Assembly (NCBI GenBank): GCA_013339895.1
Contig: JABACO010000043.1
Coordinates: forward strand, 232,436 to 296,435
Source: Ephydatia muelleri
Lineage: Eukaryota; Porifera; Demospongiae; Spongillida; Spongillidae
DNA: 64,000 bases
Direction of reading: 5' to 3'
The notes beneath the pieces are model-generated. The model saw nothing but the letters and a program-made list of their open reading frames with translations. It was not told where the DNA came from and ran no database searches. The translations under genes and the position numbers were made by a program. Shown here one piece after another: positions 20,615 through 31,830 of the stretch; the stretch's first letter is position 1; every line of letters starts with the position of its first letter.

Positions 20615-23400
20615 ACCAATTCCTATATGGAACTTGCTACCGCATGAGGACTTCTCGCTGTATTTGCTTTCTAGATGTCTATATGACCTTAAGGGGCACC
20701 GTGCAGGTGAATTCCGAAGCGATTGGTACTATTGCCGTTCTTCAAAACTGTTCGTAGCTCGAGTTATACCTTCCTAAGGAAGAAGAAGAAGAAGACGACG
20801 ACGACGACCAAGAATTTATTTAGGACTGGGCACGAGAAACAGGAATTCGTTTATTTCTCTAAAAGCACACCGTTTTATGACACGGAAAAACCGTAGATCT
20901 TTGAGTTCTCGTTCCATTGCGACAAAGAGATAAGCGATCTGTTTCTCCGTTGTCCCTCCAGACGCTAGAAGTTTTTAAAATGATATTCATCAATCCTCAA
21001 TCAATCCTATATTGAACCTGCTGCCGCAGGTTCAAGATAATGTTTCTTCTGAAGAGCACATTGTTCTGATGACTTCACTAAAGCTATTTACTCCCAATAA
21101 CAGGAATGTGTATCCCACATTAGTGTAGTACAACCTGATTAAAATGCCAGTTCACTCTATCTCCATCTGCCTTTTTCCAGTTCATAATAAGTATGGTTTG
21201 TTACATCCGTATGTGCAAGGTAATGATGGACACACAAGATGTAGGTACACCCCAGTACCCACCTGGGTTTGACTTCAGCATCTACTGGTTGGTTTGCATA
21301 CATGTCACTGAATTGCATGTATGTAAATGTACAACATGGTATTCAAAGCGATTCTTTGTAATAGCCCAACACTGATGACATGTATCCTACAGATGATTAT
21401 ATGGTTGTGTGAGAATGCATTTATATATATGCACTTGGCGCTCAAAGAGTTAAAGGCCATATAAGGATTTAAATGAGGATTTAGATCCTTATATCCGTAT
21501 GATTGGTCGCTGACATCCTGTTGTGGGTTGTATAGACTCACGTGTTGAGAATAAACTTGTGTATTCTATATATAGCACAAGCGACTGAAATGGATGCCAG
21601 CAACAGTGATGTGCAAAGAGTAAGTCCAGAGCAGGACTAAGTTGTTCGAAGGCCCGTAGGTTGATTTGGTGGAATAGGTTCCACACTGATGGCATGCATG
21701 TGTATAGTATATAAGTAATGTATGTTGAACGGAAAATATGTCACGCGTTGTTTCCAAGGTGGCAAATTCCAGCTACGAGGAAACGGATCACGCGAATGTG
21801 TTACTTGTAGCCCTAGATATACTCGTTTTTGAAAGCTTTCAACTCGATGTTTTGACACTAAAACCAGGCTAACTTGACACTGCTTTGATAATCTCTGGCT
21901 TTCACAGTGATGCCATTATCAATTTGATTACGTACTTGCCACACCTTTCACAATCTTGCTAACCAAATTAGGGGGTTAAATGTTTTAATCCATCGCTGAC
22001 TTATGTCCTTTGGCTGGAAAATATATATTCGTTCTGCTCCCATGTAAATCTGAACACACGTGAATTTTTTGTTAATGCAAATTTAGTACCACCCCCGTTT
22101 TAAGCGGAATTGTAATATGTTTTCATGCATGGTATCAGCGTACTATATATACCGCATGGCGTGGAATATTTCAGAGGGACTATTATTTTTGCGTGATCGT
22201 GTGAGGTTTTGTTTTGCAGCGGTTGTGATCGACGCAACTCTTTTGAGCCAGAGATGATCATTTGTATCATAATCTGATTGAGCTATACATGTATAGTATG
22301 TAGCTGGTAGCGCATAACTGTACGCTGAGTGGACTTAGTGTTGTGTGTGGGTGCATACATGGTTGTACGCTGAGTGGCTATAGGGATGCGTTGGTAGCAA
22401 AAGCTGAATGTATTTAGTGATGTGTTGATAGCCGTGTATGTGCGCTGAGTGTGCAGTGTCAGGTTGGAAGACCTTATCCCCTCCCCTACACGAAGACTGT
22501 AAGATATAGCTATTTAACTTTTGCATAGACCCTGTTGGTAACAATCACTCGTTTACGGACGGCCGTCTATACGACTGCAATGTCGTGCATATTCAGAAAT
22601 GGCCCATACATAGGCGGTCATCTTGCTTTTTATTACAAATTGAATTTTAAACAAGTGTATAAATCGGTCTGATTATGATCAATGTACTTCGAAAAATGAT
22701 TACATTAACCATTCTTTAACTAAAATCAAGACAAAAATATAATTTGTACCGCGCATAATTTATTCATATAAGTATGCCATTGCGTTGGCAATGAATTGTC
22801 CAATGGTGAATAAATGTGCACAATAAGTTAATTCAGCTGAAGATAAACAAGGCTGCTGGATTTTGATGATCTGAGCCAATAGCAAGCCAGGTAGCTAAGT
22901 GGAAACCTTTCCCCTAGCCTCCTCCCCCCAATTCCCATAGGTCTAGACTGCCAGCTAGAGGGACACCCACCCACCCTAGCTCACTGTTAATGCATTATGG
23001 TGATGGCTACTATATGTATTATATACAAGACGTCGTCATGAACACTTTTGACCTATATAGTGGGTTGTTTTTACTTGAAGTTTATTGTTCGTTTAGCCTG
23101 CATGCAGCTCGATGAATGAAGCGCGTAGGCTAGGCACGTGCACTGATACGCTTACACGCAGGGGAAAAAAATGATTTGTTAGCCCTTTCCAGTACAGCTA
23201 CGACCTACCTAGGCTTCTCAGTCTTACCTAGATCGATTAACATCAAGTCTGCATGTGCCGCATTTTCAATATTTGTTTGCATGTGTGCGGCTGGAGCGTC
23301 GATCAATACACTTAACTGTGAAGCACTCTCTGGGACTTCGCCAATGGAAGAGCGCTATCACAATATATACTGACATTAAGGAAAGCTTTGTCTACACATC
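20615..23400 (+). other. Gene-free AT-rich stretch
   Basis: No coding exon could be supported on either strand. A short simple repeat (gaagaagaag then acgacgacg) lies at 20780-20812. Some TATA-like words occur, but with no ORF next to them they are not annotated. Confidence 0.5.
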
Positions 23401-23600
23401 GGGGCGCTGAGCAGTCTACCACTAGGCCAAAGCCCTGCATCAGGGTCAAAGCACACTCCACCCCCTCCCATGTTATGGCATCAGGCCCAACCCCTGTCTC
23501 TGCACACAGTGTGTGGTTTGTGTGAACATAGATACATGTCATGTGCAGTTAAAACATACACAATTTGTGCTATTGCTCGTTAGCAATTAGAGTTTACATG
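23400..23600. repeat. Direct repeat flanking tyrosine-recombinase relic, left copy
   Basis: Contains ctaccactaggccaaagccc, a tccaccccctcccatgttatg word, tatggcatcaggccc, and acacagtgtgtggttt. The same words recur in the same order at 24250-24450. On the minus strand ggcctagtggtaga resembles a tRNA A-box, so a tRNA-derived SINE is an alternative to terminal repeats. Confidence 0.6.
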
Positions 23601-24112
23601 TACTGTGGCTGCACCAATACATATGTCTGGTATGCTTTGCTTCACCTCTTCTGAGGTTCCAAATGGTGTCAGCGGGAAGGCCTGTTCTGACAGCTACTGT
23701 ACATGGCTGCACCAATGTGGGTGTTGTATTTGGCTGGATTGTAGCCACATAGCTCCACCATACCAGGGATAGAAAGGTGGAGCGGCAGCTCTTAGATGTG
23801 AGTGTTCTCCCATCTTTGAAGTGGAAGAGGGGTGAGGAGTGAGTGGAACAGTGACAGCATTCTCTGTAGGCCTCCATTGCTGGAACTGGACACATGTGCC
23901 TGCCTTTGGTATGCTGAACACACCTGCCCATCTGGTTGGTTTTGGACCACCCGATGAAGAAGTGCATGCCCTCCGGACCAGCTGACATCTTGCCTGGTAG
24001 GTTGGAACCTAGGGTCAAATCTCCGATTCTTGAGTAAATTCGCTGAGCCTGAGGTGGATGACTCCAGGTGGTCAGTCTCAACATTGGGTTCCTGGACCCT
24101 GCTGTTCTTCAC
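23587..24112 (-). pseudogene. Degenerate tyrosine-recombinase (DIRS/Ngaro/Crypton-like) fragment
   Basis: The minus-strand reading has the order seen in eukaryotic transposon tyrosine recombinases: SKTNQMGRCVQH, then CPVPAMEAYRECC, then SPLFHFKDGRTLTSKSC and, near the end, VRTGLPADTIWNLRR with HTRHMYW. The usual SGHS.R.GAAT catalytic block between them is not recognisable, and two overlapping frames carry parts of the signal, so the copy is dead. It is bracketed by the direct repeats at 23400-23600 and 24245-24480. Confidence 0.5.
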
Positions 24113-24244
24113 CAGTACAAGAAAATTGATACAGGATTGTCATGTCGTCTCATCTCCATAGAAACAGTCCCAAACAGACTTTTAAAACAGAGCTCTCTTA
24201 TTGAACCCTAGAACAGCAAAGTACCAGGACATTATGCAACAGAC

Positions 24245-24480
24245 TATAATGCCTCTACCACTAGGCCAAAGGCTTTGCATCAGGCCACTCACCCCCCTCC
24301 CATCTTGTACTTGATTGTGAAGTTTATGGCATCAGGACTAATGCTCCCATGCATGCCATCACCATCGCTGCACACTATGTGTGGTTTTTATATAGCATAT
24401 ATAGTGTGTGCTTTTAAGACATACATGTACAGGTACACAGTTTGTTCTCTTAGAACTGGGAGTTCACAACACCTAACAGG
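24245..24480. repeat. Direct repeat flanking tyrosine-recombinase relic, right copy
   Basis: Same word order as 23400-23600: ctaccactaggccaaaggct, ccctcccat, tatggcatcagg, cacactatgtgtggttt and a shared acatacatgta tail. The copies are diverged by substitutions and short indels. Together they enclose about 650 bp of recombinase-like sequence. Confidence 0.6.
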
Positions 24481-24679
24481 CAGCTTAACATCAGATTAGC
24501 TAACCACAGTTTACATAGCATAAAATGGACCTACCATATAATGAAATTATCTTCAAGGACCATACAATTGTACTTGTGCAAGGGTCCAGATGTTTTAGTC
24601 AACTTCAATTTCATCTGAATAGTTATCCTCATCTTCACTCTCCTCATCTTTGCCTACGTGTTCATCACCACCTGTACCA

Positions 24680-24900
24680 CCCTGGACCTACAATGTAACT
24701 ACATGTACATAGGCCTATACTAGTACCCTGGACCTACCTACATGTACATGTACCTACATAGGCCTACCCTGGACCTACATGTGCCTACCCTGGACCTACG
24801 TACCTACATAGGCCTACCCATGTCCCTACATAGGCCTACCCTGGACTTACATGTACCTACATAGGCCTACATACCTACTTACAGTACATATGGACCTACT
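24680..24900 (+). repeat. Degenerate tandem repeat of cctggacctacatgtacctac type
   Basis: Irregular repeats of ggacctacatgtacctac and ataggcctaccctgg with a period of about 30-40 bp. A similar aggcctac word occurs in the dispersed repeats at 14.28 and 30.12 kb, but no longer homology is apparent. Confidence 0.7.
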
Positions 24901-25011
24901 GTTCTCAGACTATAGTCTAACATCAGATTAGGCTAATCACAGTTTACATAGCACACAATTGTAAGGTCTAGCACATAATGAATAGGTCTATACTAGTACA
25001 CACTTGTATGC

Positions 25012-25012
<1 letters not shown>

Positions 25013-25060
<48 letters not shown>

Positions 25061-25105
25061 ACACACACACACAAACGCACGCACACACACACACTATACA
25101 AACGC
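25013..25105 (+). repeat. (CA)n microsatellite
   Basis: CA tract of about 40 units with cgca and caaa interruptions. Confidence 0.95.
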
Positions 25106-25480
25106 ACACACTAACAACACACACAGCTCATAGTCTTACTCTGTTCTGGCTTCACAAACAACTTAGTTTTGCATTCAAGCAAAGGGCTCCTGAATTGTAG
25201 AAATTTTGTCCATAGTATTTTACAACTGAGGGAGTGGGTGCAGAGATAGTACCAGTATGAGTTAAATGTACTTATTACCACTCTCCCACTTTCATACTGG
25301 ATGCCAATTGTTGTCTCTCCATCTGATGCATTCAAAATAGTACGAATGTTGTGTTGTTATCCACACATATCGGATGGTTGTATTTCCCATGTATGGTCCC
25401 AATGAGCTTTTTCAAACCAAAACTTATACACAAGCATGCATACACATCACACATACATATTGACATATACAGATCTTAGA

Positions 25481-25785
25481 TACTTACATACATACATACA
25501 TACATATATATACAGATCATAGATACTTAAATACATATACATACATACATACATACATACATACATACATACATACATACATACATACATACATACATAC
25601 ATACATACATACATACATACATACATACATACATACATACATACATACATACATACATACATACATACATACATACATACATACATACATACATACATAC
25701 ATACATACATACATACATACATACATACATACATACATACATACATACATACATACATACATACATACATACATACATACATACA
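25481..25785 (+). repeat. (ATAC)n microsatellite
   Basis: About 60 perfect tetranucleotide units from 25528 to 25783 plus imperfect ones upstream. Long minus-strand ORFs of MYVC repeats arise from it and are not genes. Confidence 0.97.
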
Positions 25786-26481
25786 CACACTCACCCACGC
25801 ACACACATGCATGCAGACTGAGAGGGAGAGAGGAAAGATTCATAGCCACTTACACAAGAGATACACAATCTGCGCGTTCACACACACACACACGCACGCG
25901 CGCGCACACTCACATACATACACACGTACGCACTCACGCGCGCACAGAACACGTGCACACGAAGAAGTGGACGAATACAATATACTCTCACTTGGTACAG
26001 CCAACGACTAAAGCTAGTAGTTAGCAATCCTTGGTACAGCCAGCGAATATCGAATTGATGTCCTGGACTCGAGGTCGAGCCAGCTATACTAGAGCTTTAG
26101 CTAGTCTTTAGCGTATACGTACGTATACGCTAAGCTAGCTAAGTAACCCATACAATATAACGTACCAGTTAATTAATTGTGTTGCATCTACATTAAAAAC
26201 ACTCAACAAGATGGCGCTAATTGAATCCCTGTCCTTGTGACCCATAACAATTTAAAATTCAAATGGTCAAAATCTATACTAGGTAAATATCTCTAATACA
26301 ACTGCATGATCTCTTATTCTGGGGTACCACAAAAACTGAATCTAAACTGGTGTAAGAATTATGAGCTGCAGAATACATTAATGAAGTATTTTACAAGAAA
26401 ATCAATTACTTTAAAAACATGAAATACGTACAATTAGATGATACTTAAGTAATTAAAAAGAGAAATAATAAGTCAAAACAT

Positions 26482-27390
26482 TTACTCCATGAATGAGGCC
26501 AGAGGAGCACCATCATCAAACCCCAGCCCACTTCTCCATTTGGTGCGGGATCCTCTAAGACAGAGGCTCACTGCTCGAACCCCTGCAAAAGCGAGCCGTG
26601 ATCTGATGTAGCTGCTGGTGATAGAATAGGCTTTGTCCCATTTTGAAGACAGAGCAGTGGCCATGTGCTTAATGAAGTGACTAGCCTCTTTGTGAAGTAG
26701 TCCATCCACGGAAAGGACAAATGGGGTGAAGGTGCCTCTTCTGTCTTCAACTGCCTTTTTGTACATTCTCTTCTTCTCCTGTGAGCTGGATTCAAGAATG
26801 GCATTAGGTGCTCGATGGCAGTGAGATGGGGCGTCAGTGTCTATGACACGGACATCAAACAACGCCTCCACCTGTGGTTGCCAAACACCTCTGATTCCCA
26901 GGTCAAGCCTTAGTCCTGGATCACTTGAGGTGGCAGTAGCTTCATTTACAATAGGCTCCTTTATAACTTGGGGCCATGCACACCTGACTGACCAATGCAG
27001 TCGCATTGTGGCGTAGTATAACAAGTCCCCCCTTCTTACAGTGTAGGGCATGTTGGAGGGTGAAATTAGCTCCACAACCATTGCATTTGGCTGGCAGATT
27101 AGATGGATGTCGCAAATAGCGCAGAGCTAGGCCATCTTTGAACTGTACAGGAGCCAAATCAAGTGGCAGCTTTGAAGTGGCAGAGTCGTCAACCAGCTGG
27201 ACGTTTTGCCCTCAACCACCCTCATGATTGCACGTTGTCTGCCTGGTGAAAGAATTGCAAGAATGGCATCTAGTTTCTTTTTGGCAATCTCGTCAAGTCC
27301 TTTTCGCGACTCATGTCTTGCCCTGCTGATTGCATCCAGGTGACAGGCAGAGCTAAATTCACCACATCCCTTAATAGCTTCTACCACAAC
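26482..27390 (-). pseudogene. Degenerate retroelement polyprotein, region downstream of reverse transcriptase
   Basis: Three overlapping minus-strand frames line up as one broken protein. 27387-27127: helical part with ARHESRKGLDEIAK, then [20 protein letters not shown]. 27157-26942: zinc-binding motif [20 protein letters not shown], i.e. C-x2-C-x8-H-x3-C. 27081-26482: LRLDLGIRGVWQPQVEALF, FDVRVIDTDAPSH and KAYSITSSYIRSRLAFAGVR with LCLRGSR. This order is widespread in invertebrate genomes next to reverse transcriptases of non-LTR-like elements. At least two frame changes and no reverse transcriptase in reach make it a truncated dead copy. Confidence 0.7.
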
Positions 27391-27399
27391 TTTGGTGCC

Positions 27400-29106
27400 C
27401 TGGGTAGAGGTGTGGTAGGACGATGATGCTGTTTCTGTAGGATTATTGATTTTCCTACATCTCTATGGAAGTGCTGTTTTCACAAAAACTACAACAATTT
27501 TCAATACAAAGCAGTTATTTTGTGTTCAGCTAAATCAAGATCGTACGTATCTGAAGCAATATTGATAGTAAAGTTATACCCTATTACGTTATTGATTAAC
27601 AATCAAGTTTATAAACAGCCGTTCATTTTCTACGGGAGTTATCCGGAAGTATACGTGAATGTACAAACCGCAAGACTTTGACCGCGCATTTCTGGATATG
27701 GCGTAACTTTTATTCTTCAGTCAGATTTTATTTTAAAAGCAGATTCGTAATCCTCTCTTCAAGGTCTACAGTATTGGACGATGGGGATCTCATTCTGATT
27801 TTATTGCCCCCCGCCCTCGGGATTTATATTTTACTCATGGCGTACACGTATTGCACAGTACCCCGACCTGCCTTCGAAAAAGGTCCGGGGTCTAAACTTA
27901 GGAACGGGGGTCAGGGCCGAGTAACGTCGTCATTTAATGAGTCTATCGCCACGTGTATTAGTACTTAATTATCACAAGTAATGTCTGCCATTCATTTTAC
28001 TGGTCATTACTTGACCCTATATGCACCGAAATAAAAATTCAATCCAGCATGTATATGTGTGTATATGCATCATGCCTACATCTGTAGGTAGATGTACTTG
28101 TGTACAATACTGCTGGGTGTGTGATAGCACTCAAGTGAAGAGTGTAAACGCAAGCCAGCATGTCTACCCAAGTGGGCATTTGAGATAGTTGATTTTTTTT
28201 CAGTGCATAGGGTCTAGTTGCATTTGCAGTGAACCAGACTGCAAATAGAAGTTAGATTTTTGTATCTTTTCATTTCTTTGTACCTTTGAAGCGAGTGATT
28301 TGTTACCAACAGGTTCTGTACAAAATCAAATAGAATTGTTGCTCTCTTACAAGTCTTCATGTAAGGGAGGGACACAGCACATATGGTAAGGTCTTCAAAC
28401 CTGCAGCGTATACACTGCACACTCTGCACACATGCGGTACATAGATACCAACACATCACTAAGTATACTCAGAGTACAACCACCACGACTACCAACGCAT
28501 CGCAAAGTACACTTAGCATACAACCATGTATGTATGCTACCCACACTGATGCATGAAATATTTTTACTTCCACGCATAATCGGTTAACAATTTTGTCAAT
28601 GTCATGTGTTCACACATCATGTATCCAAATCCGTAACTAGGATCCCTGTGGTCCAGCTGTGACTGTGAGATACGTATGCTATGCGTACCTATGTGTACAT
28701 GAATGGTTATGTTCAAGATGCACAGTTATTATCTGTACCAATTCTGTGTGCTGGTCTGGTTGAGCCAAATAATTGCATGTATCCTGATTAGTGTATGCAA
28801 CTATGTGTAGTGTATTGTTGTACATGTACATGCGTATTGTATCACTGTATGGAAGGTATTATGGATATGAAGAAACATGAACATATTGCATTGCCCAGAA
28901 TGATAGTAAGTCATGGTTTCATGCATATAATGTATCCCATATGCAATGAACTGCGCGTAGAATAGGAGCACAGACATGGAAATGACTTTGGCCTTAATAA
29001 GATAACAGTAGTAGTGCATTCAAAGACTTTTTTGAAACTTGTTGAAATCTTACAGTTGATGTATTGCATTAGTGAGTTACTTCAATGTTTCATTCATCCA
29101 CCACAG
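27400..29106 (+). other. Stretch upstream of the ankyrin exon; no exon recognised
   Basis: The start of ROCO gene B should lie here or further left, but no start exon could be supported. An in-frame ATG at 29059 (MYCISELLQCF...) could serve as a start if the ankyrin exon is first; the strong acceptor ttcatccaccacag at 29106 argues for an upstream exon instead. ORF 27678-27968 has no recognisable features. Confidence 0.4.
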
Positions 29107-29190
29107 CTTTTCACTGCATGCGCACTTGGTGATGTAGAGACCATCCAACAACTGATATCTGGAGGTGTTGATGTCAATGCAGTTGGAAAT
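29107..29190 (+). CDS. ROCO gene B, first recognised ankyrin exon
   Basis: 84 nt, phase 0 at both ends, acceptor ttcatccaccacag and donor gtacgt at 29191. It encodes 28 residues: LFTACALGDVETIQQLISGG followed by VDVNAVGN. This is the two-helix part and beginning of the hairpin of an ankyrin repeat (consensus ..LH.AA..G....V..LL..GADVNA). The repeat is cut exactly in the beta-hairpin, and the next recognisable coding sequence is 16.8 kb away at 45964. The intervening intron holds the micro-exon-like array. Confidence 0.7.
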
Positions 29191-29979
29191 GTACGTACGT
29201 GGTATTTAGTGTCAAGTAATGGATTAGCATTAATTTGCATAACTGGCTACAGCATGTACGATATACATGCTTATTTAGAGGTGTGGCCACATCGGGTGAT
29301 GCCTAACAACTGTGTTTATTGGTCTTATTTCATTGAAAAATGGTCTAAGGAAAATTGTAACTTACAGTGTACATGCCAGTGTTGAACCTTTCAGCCAGAG
29401 AGCAATAGAGTGTGAGACCTTGTGGTGCTAGCCTTGCATGCTGAACTGGACTAAAAGTGACTGAACCTGTATGTCAACCATCTCATCTATGGCATTAGTA
29501 CATGTAAACCTAAATGCATGTTTTGGTCGATATGAATTCAATTGATGCATTAGTGGTGAGCTGTCTCAGTTCAAATATAGGAACTTGAGCCATATAGAAG
29601 TGTGCTGGTATCCCATACATGGAGTATCGTAGCCACCTTGCTACCTTGCTCCTTCAGTTCATAGAGCATCGAAGATCTCTTGTCATTTGTTATAAAATAT
29701 TCCATACTTCGGTTAATCTTTCTGTTGATGCATTTTTCAACTAATCATACAGGACCTATTTCATCATAGGATATTCTTAATCGTGTTCTGAGATCAAGAT
29801 CCTGCCTCATCATACTTTATGATTTAACTTTTTCACTGAGAATGTCATTCCCACATGGAATTCTTTAGTTCCCACCTATTTGAGCATCTCATGTTATTCA
29901 TAACATTGAATTGCAAATTTGTTTCCTTTTGATAGGAAGTATAGAGCACATATTTATGCCGTTGCTTGCCTTCAGAATG

Positions 29980-31140
29980 TTGATTTTACTTTGTTCTGTT
30001 TATTTATGTATTCTGCTGAAAATCACAACAAATACAATCAAAACACTTTGAAAATGGTGTCCCTTTTGCAATAATGGCTAGAATAGAGCTATGTTGTGAT
30101 GTAACAATCAATCATTCTTGTAGGCCTACCAGGAACAGGAATTGTGCATGTTAAAATGAATCGATTTTGTAATGGCAGTATTTCATGCATGATTCAGTGA
30201 CCCACATGTAGCTCATTCATTGGCATTTGTTCTATCAGAATTGGGGGCCACATTACACCTATGGAGGATACATCATGATGCCACTGACACACATAGTCAT
30301 TTACCATGACATAAGCACACCACACATATGGTAATGTTAACAAGGTTCAATCGTCACTAGTAGTATCCTTTTACATTGCTTTAGCTCCATGTGACTATTC
30401 GAACTAGCCTCAGCTTGAGCGATGCTAGTGTCAAGCTGCTTCTCCAAGCTTTTCCAACTGCCAGTAGCTCATCCAATCACCAGACCCCCGAATACACGTA
30501 GTCCACACAGCAGACATACAGTGCACCCAATACAGCATACTATTTAGAGGGGATTGAAGGTTCGTCCACCTGATCACCCACTCCTTCAGCACTGCTGCGT
30601 TGATGATCCCCATGCACTGTCACAAAGATTCATGCTGCTGGAGTAGGCTCTAGGTATCCCTTCCCATTACTGTTTAACTTCCCACTCAATCTCCTAACAT
30701 GATGGCTGAACAATTCCAGGTCCTTTTAGCTTTGGCATGGCCTCCACCATCATCATGTTCTCCACTTTAGAGCTTCCCTCTCTTGGAGGCTATTCGAAGG
30801 TCTACACATTTGGGTGCACAGCCAGTCTACCGTTTCACCATGTCCACTTCAGCTTCACCCTCCACCCTGTCATAGATGCTCTTCCTGGATCCTAAATGAC
30901 AGTTTCGGATTGATCCCACTTCTGTCACCATACATGCGATGGGACCGAGCCGATATAATGCACCACACCACTTGCAATCACGTGTCCCTTTAATATTCTC
31001 ACTCACTCCTTATATGCATGCACAGATCCACAGCACTGTAGTATCATCCTTGCATCACCACACACCATGACCAGCCTTCTCTTTGTTACACTGTGTTATC
31101 CTTGGTCACATGAGCCTGAAACACCAAGTTGTTGTCCTAC
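29980..31140. repeat. Dispersed repeat, copy 2
   Basis: Second copy of the element at 14160-15400, same orientation, inside the large intron of ROCO gene B. Shared landmarks are atggtgtcccttttgcaata, tgtaggcctaccaggaacag, and gcctgaaacaccaagtt. It lacks about 100 bp present in copy 1. Confidence 0.75.
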
Positions 31141-31830
31141 TGTTCCACTCGCAATGATGCAGCCCTCTGTCCAGAATCCACAATACTTTCATTTTCCAAT
31201 GTGACTGCATGGCTAAAGATATGATACCCCTAGCAGGTAACAAAAAAAGAAAGGTTGGTGCAAAATTGATACACGATCAGTGATATACGTATTGTGGAAC
31301 ATCCTAGTTACACATGTTAGGACTATTTAACTCTAACATCCTATCAAACACCACTGTAACAGGGCAAAGGGAACCATATTTTGTTTCTTATTGGCTCTGT
31401 GAACCACACAATCCTACATCCAAGTCGCTTTTCCAACGGCTGGAGAAGTTAATTTCATTTAGAATGCTCCCACTAGCGAACTTGTCATTTAATCTAACAC
31501 TTAGGTTTGCGTGTGCATGTGTGTACATGTGTGCGTATTGTGTGTGTGTGTGTGTGAGTATATTTGCAATTTGGCATAGGTCCATAATGGAAGATTTGAC
31601 CATTACAAACTTAGTTTACTCTCTTTTCACACTTCAACCAAAGCTCATTAACCTTTTTTATGTGTGACCGATCTAGCGATATGTATTTGTGTAAATGTGT
31701 ATTACTTTACAATGGTAGCAATGGCACTGTACAAAATGTTAAATGGTTGTCCAAATCTTTTTCCAACACACACATACACACAAATTTATATACTACACAT
31801 GTGCTTTGAACTATGCGTACAAATCTACAG

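Noticed and set aside
25447-25849. Minus-strand ORFs with MYVC repeats
   Set aside because: Translation of the ATAC microsatellite in several frames.
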